A DNA stretch of 64,000 nt from Virgibacillus phasianinus (GTDB lineage Bacteria; Bacillota; Bacilli; Bacillales; Amphibacillaceae): positions 496,001 to 560,000 of the forward strand of contig NZ_CP022315.1 in assembly GCF_002216775.1 (NCBI RefSeq). Direction: 5' to 3'. Below, piece by piece: positions 38,201 through 47,582 of the stretch. Position 1 is the stretch's first letter; each line of letters opens with the position of its first letter. Under the pieces are notes generated by a model, which was not told where the DNA came from, searched no databases, and worked only from the letters and a program-made list of their open reading frames with translations. A program made the position numbers and the translations under genes.

Positions 38201-38902
38201 TTAATTATCTTTTTCCATATCGGATACTGCTTTTACCGTTTTTAATGCTTTCTTGAAATTTGTATAAATGCTATTACCAACAATAATAACATCAGCATGT
38301 TCTTTCATTTCTTTCGCCTGAAAATTATTTTCTATTCCCCCGCCATAAAATAGCATCGTGTTATTCAACTGTTCTTTCACTTTTTTAACAAGCGCCGGGT
38401 CACCATAAGTACCACTATACTCCATATAAAATACCGGTAAATGAAAAACATGCTCTGCCATATATGCGTATGCTGTTACATCTGTATCATCAGGCAACTG
38501 ACTGTTCGTATAGCTAAAGGCCTTCGCATGTTCGTTTAAAATGCAATAACCTTCTACAAAAATTTCATCCCAGTCCATTATATCTTTGTATTGTTTAATC
38601 GCTTGATGCTGGATATCCATCATCCACTTCTTGTCCTTGCTGTTCATGACCATCGGAATAAAATAATGATCAAACCCCGGTGTAATGGATTCCATATTGG
38701 AAATTTCTAAAATACATGGCACAGAATGACGGCGAATGCGTGATAGTAAATCCAACACACCATCCAAAGTCACATCGTCTGTCCCGCCAACAATAATCGC
38801 GTCTGTCCCTGATTCACAGAGTGTATCAAGGTCTTCATCAGAAATTTCCTTTGCTGGGTCAAGTTTAAATATATGTTTAAAATTTTTCAATGAATTTTGC
38901 AA
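38201..38902 (-). CDS. pcrB: Heptaprenylglyceryl phosphate synthase PcrB
   Basis: 233 residues, TIM-barrel family. DPAKEISDEDLDTLCESGTD and AIIVGGTDDVTLDG form the early phosphate-binding part, YYMEYSGTYGDPALV is the conserved EYSG motif, and FYGGGIENNFQAKEM and VIIVGNSIY complete the G1P site. In B. subtilis PcrB joins heptaprenyl diphosphate to sn-glycerol-1-phosphate, an archaea-like ether lipid precursor. TTG start with GGAGG 9 bases upstream. Confidence 0.93.
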   Translation of the reverse strand: MQNSLKNFKHIFKLDPAKEISDEDLDTLCESGTDAIIVGGTDDVTLDGVLDLLSRIRRHSVPCILEISNMESITPGFDHYFIPMVMNSKDKKWMMDIQHQAIKQYKDIMDWDEIFVEGYCILNEHAKAFSYTNSQLPDDTDVTAYAYMAEHVFHLPVFYMEYSGTYGDPALVKKVKEQLNNTMLFYGGGIENNFQAKEMKEHADVIIVGNSIYTNFKKALKTVKAVSDMEKDN

Positions 38903-39020
38903 GATATAAATCCTCCATCATTATATTCCATTACTTTATTATAGCAAAAAATTTAGTATGAATTTAGGTTTAAGAAGGATTCTTTTTTGGCAATTTATAT
39001 GCTGGAGTTTTAACAGTGGG

Positions 39021-39200
39021 TATACGGGGATTGGGATTGGCGGTTATATTTCTGATTTGGCCGATATATTTTGGGTTTGGCTGTTATATTTTTGAATTGG
39101 CCGTTATATCTTGAATTTGGCTGTTATATTTTTAATTCGGCTGTTATATCCCAGATTCGGCTTTTATATCTCAAATTCGGCCGATATCCTAGAAACGAAT
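39021..39200. repeat. Degenerate 20-bp periodic array (type GGCYGTTATAT)
   Basis: Nine consecutive 20-base units fit the consensus CYGTTATATYTTGAATTYGG; the period is exactly 20 from 39041 to 39180, with a weak unit before and a decayed one after. The GGCYGWTATAT core is kept and the other positions drift. It sits in the 400-base gap between yerC and pcrB. Read on the minus strand, the core (ATATWACGGCC) matches the units at 59.2 kb. The rest of the gap holds only AT-rich DNA. Confidence 0.8.
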
Positions 39201-39271
39201 AGATTGGGAATTATAAAGGATAGATGATATTTGGTGGTTTTAAGCGGGGGTGCTGCTCCTAGCAAGATGCA

Positions 39272-39296
39272 CCACAGCTGCTGCCTGCAGCTGTGG
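39272..39296. other. Perfect 10-bp hairpin after yerC
   Basis: CCACAGCTGC and GCAGCTGTGG enclose a 5-base loop. It lies just after the yerC stop but has no T tract on either side, so it may be a 3' stabilising hairpin and not a classical terminator. Confidence 0.55.
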
Positions 39297-39302
39297 CAGT
39301 TG

Positions 39303-39605
39303 CTATTTATTTTCTTTTTCCTCTAATCGGTCAAGCACCATCTGATAGCCATCACTGCCAAAATTGATGCACCGTCTGACCCTGGAAATGGTCGCGGTAG
39401 ATGCATTTGTTTCTTTTTCGATTGTATTGTATGTGAGTCCCTCTGATAACATTTTTGCTACCTGCAGACGCTGTGCAATGGAATGAATTTCACTCATAGT
39501 CGCAATATCATCAAAAAATTGGTAGCATTCCTCGCGATTTTGCAACGAAAGGATTCCATCAAATAATTGATCCAGTTGCTTACCCCGTAGTTTATCTATT
39601 TGCAA
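39303..39605 (-). CDS. yerC: YerC/YecD-type TrpR-superfamily DNA-binding protein
   Basis: 100 residues from TTG 39605, chosen for a GGAGG site 7 bases upstream that lies inside the longer frame. The TrpR-like helix-turn-helix reads SIAQRLQVAKMLSEGLTYNT then IEKETNASTATISRVRRCIN. The B. subtilis homologue binds DNA and has been linked to operon control, with no clear regulon that I can name. It is in the conserved yerA-yerB-yerC block. Confidence 0.9.
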   Translation of the reverse strand: MQIDKLRGKQLDQLFDGILSLQNREECYQFFDDIATMSEIHSIAQRLQVAKMLSEGLTYNTIEKETNASTATISRVRRCINFGSDGYQMVLDRLEEKENK

Positions 39606-39661
39606 TTTGACTCCTCCCAACTGTTTCAGCTTCTTTCCCGGCTAAAAACATACATGAGACT

Positions 39662-40717
39662 TTACTTTGAAACATGCACTGGTGTGTTTAATGGAACAAC
39701 ATTAATCCATGTTTTACCCGGAACAAAGCCTACTTTCTTCCCGTCTTTAACAGGGATAATCCGGCCATCCTCATTTTTCCAATTCACTTGCTGGATCTTC
39801 CCCTTTTGGATCAGGTAGCCCTCACCGACTGAAGTAAGGTCAACTGCCCTGCGTCCAGCATCATCTATTACCTCATGATGGGTTTTAACGATAAAAATAT
39901 TATCAACCAGAATAGGTTCATTAGAATCTAGTTCCACTGTTTGCTTCAGGTCGCTGTATCGCGTATATTTTCCAGCCTTTTCATCATAATCATATTCTAC
40001 GATTTCCATCGGCTGGTCTGAGTAGACAATTTCAACATGTGATGCTGGGTCGCCGTCAATATTCTTCGCTTCAGCTTTTTCCAAGAACGGCAATGGCTTA
40101 TCCTTGGCTTTTACCGGATAATCCTTGGATTTTGCTACGTCGTAAATAGCTCCTACCTGTACATAGGAATTATGTGGCGCCTTGCGAAAACTTTCCCGTT
40201 TAAACAGGTGACCATCATTGTCGTGCAAGGAACCATTCAAATGTTCGATACCGCGTTCCTTTATCATGTCATTCACAAAATTTGCTGCACCATGATAAAC
40301 ATATAGAGCGTTATAGCCATTCGCCAGTTCAAAGTAATACTCACGTGCACTGCGTACAGGTCCCACTACATCAGGCAGTTCGCTTTGAAACAACGCCAGA
40401 AAACGAGTGATTTGTCCCTCTGCCAGTATCTCAAAAACAATGTCGGCTTTCGATAATCCTGTTTGCGGCCGAGCTTTTGTGTGGTTATTCACCATGATGC
40501 CGATTGCACGATTGTCTACCTGTTCATCTGATTCCATGCCTGTTAATGGGTAAACAAATTCAGCCTCCTCAGCCACTTTTGGTGTGCTGTCTTTTTCTTC
40601 AACTGCATTTTCTTTATCATCATTGTTTGTTGCCCTGCTTTCCTCTTTCGAACAGCCTACAAGTAGTATAACAATCGCGATAAATAAATAGAAGAAAGTT
40701 TTTTTCATTCGGTTCAT
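39662..40717 (-). CDS. yerB: DUF3048 lipoprotein YerB
   Basis: 351 residues. A lipoprotein signal (FFYLFIAIVILLVGC) has its lipobox at residues 19-22, with Cys22. A charged, low-complexity linker (SKEESRATNNDDKENAVEEK) follows, then the two-part DUF3048 domain (RAIGIMVNNHTKARPQTGLS, FEILAEGQITRFLALFQSEL, PVRSAREYYFELANGYNALY; end ESFRKAPHNSYV and GKTWINVVPLN). It is anchored outside the membrane. Function unknown. It follows yerA by 73 bases. Confidence 0.92.
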   Translation of the reverse strand: MNRMKKTFFYLFIAIVILLVGCSKEESRATNNDDKENAVEEKDSTPKVAEEAEFVYPLTGMESDEQVDNRAIGIMVNNHTKARPQTGLSKADIVFEILAEGQITRFLALFQSELPDVVGPVRSAREYYFELANGYNALYVYHGAANFVNDMIKERGIEHLNGSLHDNDGHLFKRESFRKAPHNSYVQVGAIYDVAKSKDYPVKAKDKPLPFLEKAEAKNIDGDPASHVEIVYSDQPMEIVEYDYDEKAGKYTRYSDLKQTVELDSNEPILVDNIFIVKTHHEVIDDAGRRAVDLTSVGEGYLIQKGKIQQVNWKNEDGRIIPVKDGKKVGFVPGKTWINVVPLNTPVHVSK

Positions 40718-40790
40718 TCACACCCTTTTTTATAAAGAAATATATGCGCCAGTCTGTCTAGGTGAACAGCGCCACCGCCTTTCCTTAATG

Positions 40791-42533
40791 CTACCGCATG
40801 ATTGCTGGGAAGAGTACTTCTCTTTTCTTTACGTCAACAATTCCGCGCTGGGTAACGCGAATAAACGGCAAATGAGTAGCTGATAAAAATAATATGGAAT
40901 AGACTGGATCACTGTATGGATATCCATGCTCTTTTAAAATTAGTTTCAGCTCTTTTTCCTTAGCAATTAAATCATCCATTTTGCCATCAAACATAATACC
41001 GGATAACGGAAGGGGAAGTTCAAAGATGATTTCGCCGTCATGGGCAACAACGATTCCCCCGCCAAGCTCATGCAGCCTTGCTGATGCGAGTAAAATATCC
41101 TGTTTATTTTTACCAATAAAGACAATATCCCCCGTTGTGGAATAGGTACTTGCGATAGCTCCAAGTTCTTTGGTAAACCCGCGCAAGGTTGTATTCACTC
41201 GCCATTTGCCGTTTCGGTCAATCAGTAACAGAAATGCATCGTTGTTCATGATTGGCAATTGATTAAGCGTAACGTCAGTCTTAATTGCGTATGGCTTCAT
41301 GATCACATCATTAATCATATCCAGTCCGATTGGTATTGAAAATTGCAGATCGCTTTCAGTTAACGTCCAATCAAATGTTATTGGTCGAATATCGTGTTTC
41401 TGCCAATCAATTTGATGGTTTACTGGTTCACAGGCATGATCTTTTGTAATCCATTGTCCATTTGCTAATACACTAACTGGATCAGGATTAACTTTGTCCT
41501 CTAATATATTAATGTGTGCAATTTTTCCAGGTGCAATACCTCCAAGCTCATCATCGAAGTTAAAATGTTTGGCAACATTGTAGCTTGCCATGCGATATGC
41601 GTCTTCAAGCGGGACCCCCTTGTCAATTGCAATCGCGATACAAACATTCATTAGTCCTTCTTCATAAAATGCCGGCGTAGACCCATCCGTGTTCATTGTC
41701 ATATTTTCATAGGTATTAATCCCTTCAGCAACCAGTCCTTCTAGAATTTCTGGTAAATCCGGACGAATTGATGAATAGCGTAATCCTACCTGGAATCCCA
41801 GTCTTAGTCTTGTCCTGACTTCATCTGCTGTCATAGATTCATGGTCTGCGTTAACACCGAGCAGCTTCATTTTATTCAGGGTTCCCTCCGACGCTCCCGG
41901 CAGATGGCCCTCAACAGGCTTCCCAAGGCAGTTCGCCTCCTGCATCCAGTAAAGCAAGCGGTCGTCACCCCTGAGCAGTGCCGGCCATGCGGTTAATTCC
42001 CCGCCCTGGACAACAGCCTTATTCTCTAGCCATGACAGCACGGTTTCACTATTAAAAAGCTCTTCATCATCCTGCAATGCCGTTTGTGAATCAAACCGAG
42101 CCCACCAATACATAGAGATTGGTAGTTTAGTAAACTCCTTCAATAAAGAAAACGCTTTCTTCTGGTCTAATAAAAAAAGCCACATTAAATTATCATTGAC
42201 AAGTGTGGTTGTTCCAAATTTAGCCGCGTGTTTGGCAAGACTCTCCGGATTATATAGCTGAAAAGGGTGTGCATGCGGTTCAATGTATCCAGGTACCAGA
42301 TAGCGGCCCTCACAATCTATCATTTCCACACCATCTGTTTGCTCTGGTAATTTATCTCCTACATAAACAATTCGATTTTTTAATATCCATATATTTGCTT
42401 TTAGCCATTGTTTAGTGTAAACATTTAAATAGATTCCGTTTGTTAGTACTTTTGTTGGCGCTACCTTTCCATCGATTACTGCAACATGTTCTCGAAGCTC
42501 ACGGTTCCGCCAGAGGTATCCGTTCTCTTCCAT
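40791..42533 (-). CDS. yerA: Adenine-deaminase-like amidohydrolase YerA
   Basis: 580 residues from ATG 42533, chosen for a GGAGAG site 7 bases away; this equals the B. subtilis YerA length as I remember it. It is a metal-dependent amidohydrolase: HxH in PGYIEPHAHPFQ, then EGHLPGASEG, NADHESMTADE and the Asp in MTMNTDGSTP. The N-terminal beta domain and C-terminal domain match adenine deaminase. Its place next to purD and the similarity to Ade suggest a purine salvage role, but YerA is not proved to deaminate adenine. Confidence 0.88.
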   Translation of the reverse strand: MEENGYLWRNRELREHVAVIDGKVAPTKVLTNGIYLNVYTKQWLKANIWILKNRIVYVGDKLPEQTDGVEMIDCEGRYLVPGYIEPHAHPFQLYNPESLAKHAAKFGTTTLVNDNLMWLFLLDQKKAFSLLKEFTKLPISMYWWARFDSQTALQDDEELFNSETVLSWLENKAVVQGGELTAWPALLRGDDRLLYWMQEANCLGKPVEGHLPGASEGTLNKMKLLGVNADHESMTADEVRTRLRLGFQVGLRYSSIRPDLPEILEGLVAEGINTYENMTMNTDGSTPAFYEEGLMNVCIAIAIDKGVPLEDAYRMASYNVAKHFNFDDELGGIAPGKIAHINILEDKVNPDPVSVLANGQWITKDHACEPVNHQIDWQKHDIRPITFDWTLTESDLQFSIPIGLDMINDVIMKPYAIKTDVTLNQLPIMNNDAFLLLIDRNGKWRVNTTLRGFTKELGAIASTYSTTGDIVFIGKNKQDILLASARLHELGGGIVVAHDGEIIFELPLPLSGIMFDGKMDDLIAKEKELKLILKEHGYPYSDPVYSILFLSATHLPFIRVTQRGIVDVKKREVLFPAIMR

Positions 42534-42634
42534 AAGACAACTCTCCAATTTCATATTTTCTATATCGTACCATATTTATAACTTTTACACACTATCGAAT
42601 TGGCGTGCGAAAGTGACTATTTTGTGAGGAAAAT

Positions 42635-42780
42635 AAGAAAAGCTCAGGGCGCCCGTTTAGAAGCGGACGCATAAGCGAGGGACCGCAGAACGCATGGGTT
42701 TGGCGTTCGTAGTGTCCATTGCTTATGACGGCAGCTTCTGGGCGCTGAAGCTAGACAGATTTTCGTTTATACTATCTGAT
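42635..42780 (+). repeat. Nested-hairpin intergenic repeat, copy 2
   Basis: Same element as at 7481. The outer stem here is GCGCCC/GGGCGC; the AGAAGC/GCTTCT, GCATAAGC/GCTTATG and GAACGC/GCGTTC stems are intact. It lies between the yerA start and the pur operon terminator, 76 bases from the purD stop. Confidence 0.85.
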
Positions 42781-42785
42781 CTTAT

Positions 42786-42847
42786 AAAAAATCCAGAGGG
42801 TTCCCAGTTCATTTTAGTCAAAATGCCAGGATCCCATCTGAATTTAA
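42786..42847 (-). terminator. Terminator of the pur operon
   Basis: On the minus strand CAGATGGGATCCTGGCATTTT pairs imperfectly with AAAATGAACTGGGAACCCTCTG around a 5-base loop, followed by GATTTTTTAT. It begins 9 bases after the purD stop. Confidence 0.85.
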
Positions 42848-42855
42848 ATTAATTA

Positions 42856-44103
42856 TCAATGTTTACCGATATCTTTGCGATAGAAGAATCCATCAGTGTC
42901 ATCAAGTGATTTAAGAGTTTGATAGACCGTTTTGGCTGCTTCATTCATATTGGTTTCCTTTGCACCAACTAAAAGAACACGCCCACCATCAGACACGATG
43001 CCATCTGCCACCTTTTTCGTGCCGGCGTGGACAACGTAGGCATTGCCTTCCCGTGGAATCTCTGGTAATTGCACCCCTTTTTCATAAGAACCAGGATAGC
43101 CAACCGACGCAACAACGACACCAAGTGCAACCTGATCATCCCATTTTAATTGTGGGTCTTTGCCATCTAAAACGTCGAGGAATACCTGTAATAAATCATT
43201 TTGTAACAACGGTAAAACGACCTGTGTTTCAGGATCACCGAAACGTGTATTGAATTCAATCACCTTAGGTCCATCTTCGGTTTGCATTAATCCAGCATAC
43301 AATATCCCTGTAAACGGACGACCTTCTTCCACCATTCCATCTGCTGTTTTTTGCAAAACTTCGCGTGTTGTATAAGCGATTATCTCCGGTGTAATATCCT
43401 CAACGGGAGCAAATGCCCCCATTCCGCCAGTGTTTGGCCCTTGGTCATTATCATATGCCCGTTTGTGGTCACGAGCAGGAACCATTGGATAAACATTCCC
43501 TTCATTTACAAAGGCCATCAAGGAAAACTCTTTGCCGACTAAGCATTCCTCTACAACGATTGTTTCTCCCGCTTCAGCAAATGCTTTGTTCACAAGCATG
43601 TTATCTACTGCTTCTAGTGCTTCCTCAACCGTTTCGGCCACGACAACACCTTTTCCAGCAGCAAGTCCATCTGCCTTAATAACGATAGGCGCGCCATTTT
43701 CTTTGATATGACTTTTTGCTTCCTCAGGGTCTGTAAACGTTGCATAGCCCGCCGTTGGAATGGCATATTTTTGCATGAATTCTTTGGCAAAACTTTTACT
43801 GCCTTCTAAAAGGGCTGCTTCCTTCGTTGGAGCAAATACTTTAAGCCCCTCATCCTGAAAACGGTTGGCAATTCCATCGAGTAATGGTTTTTCAGGTCCA
43901 ACAACTGTCAGATCAATTTGGTTCCGTTTAGCGAAATCAACTAATTGATCTATTTCTGTTTCATTTATAGCAACACAGGTAGCATGTTGCGCAATCCCAC
44001 CATTGCCAGGTGCAGCGTAAAGGTTTTTGATATCCGCACTTTCAGCCAGCTTCAGCAAAATACTATGCTCACGCCCACCCTTTCCAATAACAAGTACATT
44101 CAT
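42856..44103 (-). CDS. purD: Phosphoribosylamine-glycine ligase
   Basis: 415 residues from ATG 44103 (GGGAGTGAG site), the normal PurD start MNVLVIGKGGREH. ATP-grasp fold: IKADGLAAGKGVVVAE, ARDHKRAYDNDQGPNTGGMG, GVLYAGLM-like GILYAGLMQTEDGP, and EFNTRFGDPETQVVLP with metal-binding Glu/Asn. It joins glycine to 5-phosphoribosylamine, step 2 of IMP synthesis. It is the last gene of the operon; a palindromic repeat separates it from purH. Confidence 0.96.
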   Translation of the reverse strand: MNVLVIGKGGREHSILLKLAESADIKNLYAAPGNGGIAQHATCVAINETEIDQLVDFAKRNQIDLTVVGPEKPLLDGIANRFQDEGLKVFAPTKEAALLEGSKSFAKEFMQKYAIPTAGYATFTDPEEAKSHIKENGAPIVIKADGLAAGKGVVVAETVEEALEAVDNMLVNKAFAEAGETIVVEECLVGKEFSLMAFVNEGNVYPMVPARDHKRAYDNDQGPNTGGMGAFAPVEDITPEIIAYTTREVLQKTADGMVEEGRPFTGILYAGLMQTEDGPKVIEFNTRFGDPETQVVLPLLQNDLLQVFLDVLDGKDPQLKWDDQVALGVVVASVGYPGSYEKGVQLPEIPREGNAYVVHAGTKKVADGIVSDGGRVLLVGAKETNMNEAAKTVYQTLKSLDDTDGFFYRKDIGKH

Positions 44104-44120
44104 TTGCTCACTCCCTGAAT

Positions 44121-44180
44121 GGGGACAGTCCCCCGTCACTGTAAAACTTTACCGCGTTAACGCGGCGGGGACTGTCCCCC
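44121..44180. repeat. GGGGACAGTCCCC palindromic repeat inside the pur operon
   Basis: GGGGACAGTCCCCC at the left and GGGGACTGTCCCCC at the right form inverted ends around a core with GTAAA/TTTAC and CCGCGTTAACGCGG. Each end is itself a near-palindrome. It fills the 79-base purH-purD gap. A shorter relative lies at 29053. Confidence 0.75.
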
Positions 44181-44182
44181 AC

Positions 44183-45715
44183 TTAATGTTTAAAATGTCG
44201 CATCCCTGTATATACCATTGCAATTCCGTGCTTGTCACATACTTCAATGGAATCCTGATCGCGCTTTGATCCGCCTGGTTGAATGATGGCAGTTACTCCT
44301 GCTTTAACAGCTGCTTCCACCGTGTCAGGCATTGGGAAAAATGCATCTGAAGCTAACACAGAATCCTTAGCTTTTTCACCCGCCTGCTCAATCGCAATGT
44401 TGGCAGCACCGATCCGGTTCATTTGTCCAGCACCTATTCCAACTGTTTGGTTATCTTTTGCCAGCACGATCGCATTTGATTTGACATGCTTGACTACTTG
44501 CCATGCGAACAGTAGATCAGCCACCTCTTTTTCCGATGGCTGACGTTTGGTTGGATATGTCCACTCATTCACACTTGTCTTGCCTTTGTCCTGGTCCTGA
44601 ACAAGCAACCCGCCATTTACACTGGTAATTTTTTTCGATTTGCTATTTTCTTGTTGCATGGAAACTTCAAGCAGGCGAATATTTTTCTTTTCAGTTAAAA
44701 TAGCTAATGCTTCCTCGGTAAAGCTTGGTGCAATAACAATCTCAAGGAAAATTTCATGCAGTAACTTAGCTGTATCTGCATCAATTTTGCGATTGCATGC
44801 AACGATGCCGCCGAAAATTGAAATTGAGTCGGCTTCATATGCTTTTTCAAAAGCTTTCACAATTGAATCACTCACACCAATACCACATGGATTCATATGC
44901 TTAACAGCGACTACCGTTGGCTCAGTGTATTCAGCTATCATCTCCAGTGCAGCGTTAGCATCCTGAATATTGTTATAGGATAATTCCTTACCATGGAGTT
45001 GTTTAGCTGTTGCTAGACTGTAAGATGATGCACCACTCTGTTTATAAAAAGCTGCTTGCTGATGCGGATTTTCCCCATAACGAAGCGATTGCACTTTTTC
45101 ATACGTATTAGAGTACGTGTTCGGGTAGTCGTCGCCAATTTGCTCATTAAAGTATCCGGCGATTAGTGCATCATAATGTGCGGTATGACGGAATACTTTT
45201 GCCGCAAGCTCGCGGCGCTTCGCCTCATCTAAATTGCCTTGTTTAGCTGCATTCAGAATATCGCTGTAATCTGCAGGATCGACAACAACCGCTACATTCG
45301 CAAAGTTTTTGGCTGCTGCGCGAAGCATAGTCGGACCGCCAATATCGATATTTTCTATTTTATCCGCATCAGTTGTGTTCTCATTTGCCAGTGTTTCTTC
45401 GAATGGATAAAGATTAACGATGACCAGATCAATCGCTGTGATCTCATGATCATTTAATTGCGTCAAATGCTTTTCGTTTCTGCGATCAGCCAGCAGACCA
45501 CCATGAACATATGGGTGCAATGTTTTCACCCGTCCATCTAAGATTTCCGGAAACCCGGTGATATCCTCCACGGAACTGGCGGCAATCCCCGCTTGTTGTA
45601 ATGCTTTCAATGTTCCGCCGGTTGAAATAATTTCATAATCAAGTTCCACTAACCCTTTTGCAAAAGCTTCGATATTGTCTTTATTAGAAACACTTATCAG
45701 AGCACGCTTCGTCAT
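44183..45715 (-). CDS. purH: AICAR transformylase / IMP cyclohydrolase
   Basis: 510 residues, the bifunctional enzyme. The N-terminal IMP cyclohydrolase domain begins TKRALISVSNKDNIEAFAKG with LKTLHPYVHGG-like and TMLRAAAKNFANVAVVVDP blocks. The C-terminal transformylase has LRYGENPHQQAAFY, VKHMNPCGIGVS, IFGGIVACN, and GIGAGQMNRI near the end. It performs the last two steps to IMP. It starts 17 bases after purN. Confidence 0.96.
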   Translation of the reverse strand: MTKRALISVSNKDNIEAFAKGLVELDYEIISTGGTLKALQQAGIAASSVEDITGFPEILDGRVKTLHPYVHGGLLADRRNEKHLTQLNDHEITAIDLVIVNLYPFEETLANENTTDADKIENIDIGGPTMLRAAAKNFANVAVVVDPADYSDILNAAKQGNLDEAKRRELAAKVFRHTAHYDALIAGYFNEQIGDDYPNTYSNTYEKVQSLRYGENPHQQAAFYKQSGASSYSLATAKQLHGKELSYNNIQDANAALEMIAEYTEPTVVAVKHMNPCGIGVSDSIVKAFEKAYEADSISIFGGIVACNRKIDADTAKLLHEIFLEIVIAPSFTEEALAILTEKKNIRLLEVSMQQENSKSKKITSVNGGLLVQDQDKGKTSVNEWTYPTKRQPSEKEVADLLFAWQVVKHVKSNAIVLAKDNQTVGIGAGQMNRIGAANIAIEQAGEKAKDSVLASDAFFPMPDTVEAAVKAGVTAIIQPGGSKRDQDSIEVCDKHGIAMVYTGMRHFKH

Positions 45716-45732
45716 GAAAAAACTCCTTACTA

Positions 45733-46305
45733 TTATCTATTTAGTACATGTTTAATTACTTTTGGATATAGTCGATGTTCGATTTCCTGGATCCGTTGTT
45801 TTAATGTCTCTTCCGTATCTGATGGTAAAATTTCCAATGCTTCCTGGTCGATAATTGGTCCAGTGTCAACGCCTTCGTCAATATAATGTATCGTTACCCC
45901 CGTTGTATGAACATGGGCACGGAATGCCTGCCCAATTGCATCAAGACCAGGAAATGCCGGCAACAGCGAAGGATGGATATTGATAATTGCGCCATCATAC
46001 GCCCTTAGCAGTGTTGGTCCAACAATCCGCATATACCCTGCTAAGAAAATATATGTCACATCTGCTTCATGAAGTTTTGCAACAACTTCTTTTTCATAAG
46101 CTTCTTTACTTGAAAACGACTTGGGATCGACTGCACATGTAGGAACACCAAAATCCGTTGCCTTATCCACTACTTTTGCCCCGGGTTTATCACACACCAG
46201 CAACACAATTTCACAACCAAGTTCCTTATCCTGATTCGCTTCTATAATTGCCTGAAAATTACTGCCAGTTCCTGAAGCGAAAACCGCCGCTTTTATTTTA
46301 GTCAT
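45733..46305 (-). CDS. purN: Phosphoribosylglycinamide formyltransferase
   Basis: 190 residues from ATG 46305, the standard start ([18 protein letters not shown]); it overlaps the purM stop by 8 bases. Catalytic Asn/His/Asp are in [15 protein letters not shown] and [20 protein letters not shown], and GTGSNFQAI binds the ribotide phosphate. It transfers formyl from 10-formyl-tetrahydrofolate to GAR, step 3. Confidence 0.96.
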   Translation of the reverse strand: MTKIKAAVFASGTGSNFQAIIEANQDKELGCEIVLLVCDKPGAKVVDKATDFGVPTCAVDPKSFSSKEAYEKEVVAKLHEADVTYIFLAGYMRIVGPTLLRAYDGAIINIHPSLLPAFPGLDAIGQAFRAHVHTTGVTIHYIDEGVDTGPIIDQEALEILPSDTEETLKQRIQEIEHRLYPKVIKHVLNR

Positions 46306-47320
46306 CTGTAAAAAGAACCCCTTCACGCTCGGAAACCTTACCAATTATAGCAGCCGCTTCACCGTTTTCCTGCAACGTATCTATTGCAATGTCAGCTTTT
46401 TCCTGCTCCACAACAACTGCCATTCCAATTCCCATATTAAAGACACCAAACATGTCATGATCGGAAATATTGCCCTGTTGTTGTAAGAACGTAAAGATTT
46501 CAGGTACATCCCAACTGTTACGTTGTATTTCAACACCTAAGCCATCAGGCAGCATTCGCGGGATATTTTCATAGAATCCGCCGCCAGTAATATGGGAGAT
46601 TCCTTTAATATCCATTACCTTAGTGAGTTTGTGAATTGGTTTTGCATATATTTTGGTAGGCTCTAACAATGTCTGACCAAGTGACTGTGAGAGTCCCTGA
46701 TAGTTGTCATCAAGTGTTAATTCGCCAACAATTTTTCGCACCAATGAATAACCATTTGAATGAATTCCACTTGACGGCAGACCAATCACAACGTCACCTG
46801 CCTTGATATGTTCACCTGTGATCAGCTTTGATTTTTCCGCGATGCCCACTGCAAATCCGGCGACATCATACTCATTGTCCTGGTACATGCCGGGCATTTC
46901 TGCCGTTTCCCCGCCGATTAATGCTGCTCCGGCATCCACACAACCTTCTGCAACGCCGGCAACAATTTGCTCAATCATTTGTGGGTTGTTTTTTCCGCAA
47001 GCGATATAGTCAAGGAAAAATAGCGGCTGAGCACCTTGCGCCACAATATCGTTGACACACATGGCAACTAAGTCTTTCCCAATTGAATCGTGCTTATCAA
47101 GTTGAAAAGCTAATTTTAATTTTGTTCCTACGCCATCGGTACCAGAAACAAGTACCGGCTCCTTGTAGCTAAAGCCGCTTAAATCAAAGAGGCCAGCGAA
47201 TCCACCTACACCGCCAAGTACTTCCCGGCGATTCGTTTTAGCAATATGCTTTTTCATTAAATCAACAGCTTGGTAGCCTTTTTCCACGTCGACTCCCGCT
47301 TCTCTATATGCATCAGACAT
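46298..47320 (-). CDS. purM: Phosphoribosylformylglycinamidine cyclo-ligase
   Basis: 340 residues from ATG 47320 (AAAGGTGG site 8 bases away). PurM/ATP-binding fold: [54 protein letters not shown] and [15 protein letters not shown]; later [15 protein letters not shown] and [11 protein letters not shown]. It closes the imidazole ring to make AIR, step 5. The gap to purF upstream is 262 bases and holds the hairpin repeat, unlike the tight junctions elsewhere in the operon. Confidence 0.96.
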   Translation of the reverse strand: MSDAYREAGVDVEKGYQAVDLMKKHIAKTNRREVLGGVGGFAGLFDLSGFSYKEPVLVSGTDGVGTKLKLAFQLDKHDSIGKDLVAMCVNDIVAQGAQPLFFLDYIACGKNNPQMIEQIVAGVAEGCVDAGAALIGGETAEMPGMYQDNEYDVAGFAVGIAEKSKLITGEHIKAGDVVIGLPSSGIHSNGYSLVRKIVGELTLDDNYQGLSQSLGQTLLEPTKIYAKPIHKLTKVMDIKGISHITGGGFYENIPRMLPDGLGVEIQRNSWDVPEIFTFLQQQGNISDHDMFGVFNMGIGMAVVVEQEKADIAIDTLQENGEAAAIIGKVSEREGVLFTDD

Positions 47321-47384
47321 TCCAGCACCACCTTTCAACTAATTAAATTCCGATCGATCCGAACTGTATGCTTTTGTCGGACTC

Positions 47385-47580
47385 CGAGCACGAAGCCCGT
47401 GTGCTCTACGGTCCCTTGCTTACGCATTTCACCGCTGACCAGCCCGCTACGCTTTTCTTGTCTAGCTTCGCGGGCTAGCGGTTCGTGACGTAAGCAATTG
47501 ACACTTCGAGCACGAAGCCCGTGTGCTCTACGGTCCCTTGCTTACGCATTTCACCGCTGACCAGCCCGCTACGCTTTTCT
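47385..47580 (-). repeat. Nested-hairpin repeat, one full copy plus a half copy, inside the pur operon
   Basis: Read on the minus strand a full element (47580 to about 47456) begins AGAAAAGCG 2 bases after the purF stop and ends GCTAGACA. A second, truncated element follows at once. Two 74-base blocks, 47385-47458 and 47507-47580, are identical. Stems are GCGGGCT/AGCCCGC, AGCGGT/ACCGCT, CGTAAGCAA/TTGCTTACG and GAGCAC/GTGCTC: different bases from the copies at 7.5, 42.6, 58.0 and 59.3 kb but the same pairing, and the unpaired GGGACCGTAGA and GCTAGACA are kept. Confidence 0.85.
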
Positions 47581-47582
47581 AT

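Noticed and set aside
47385-47580. Insertion sequence in the pur operon
   Set aside because: No transposase or terminal inverted repeats; the structure is a full copy and a half copy of the hairpin repeat family.
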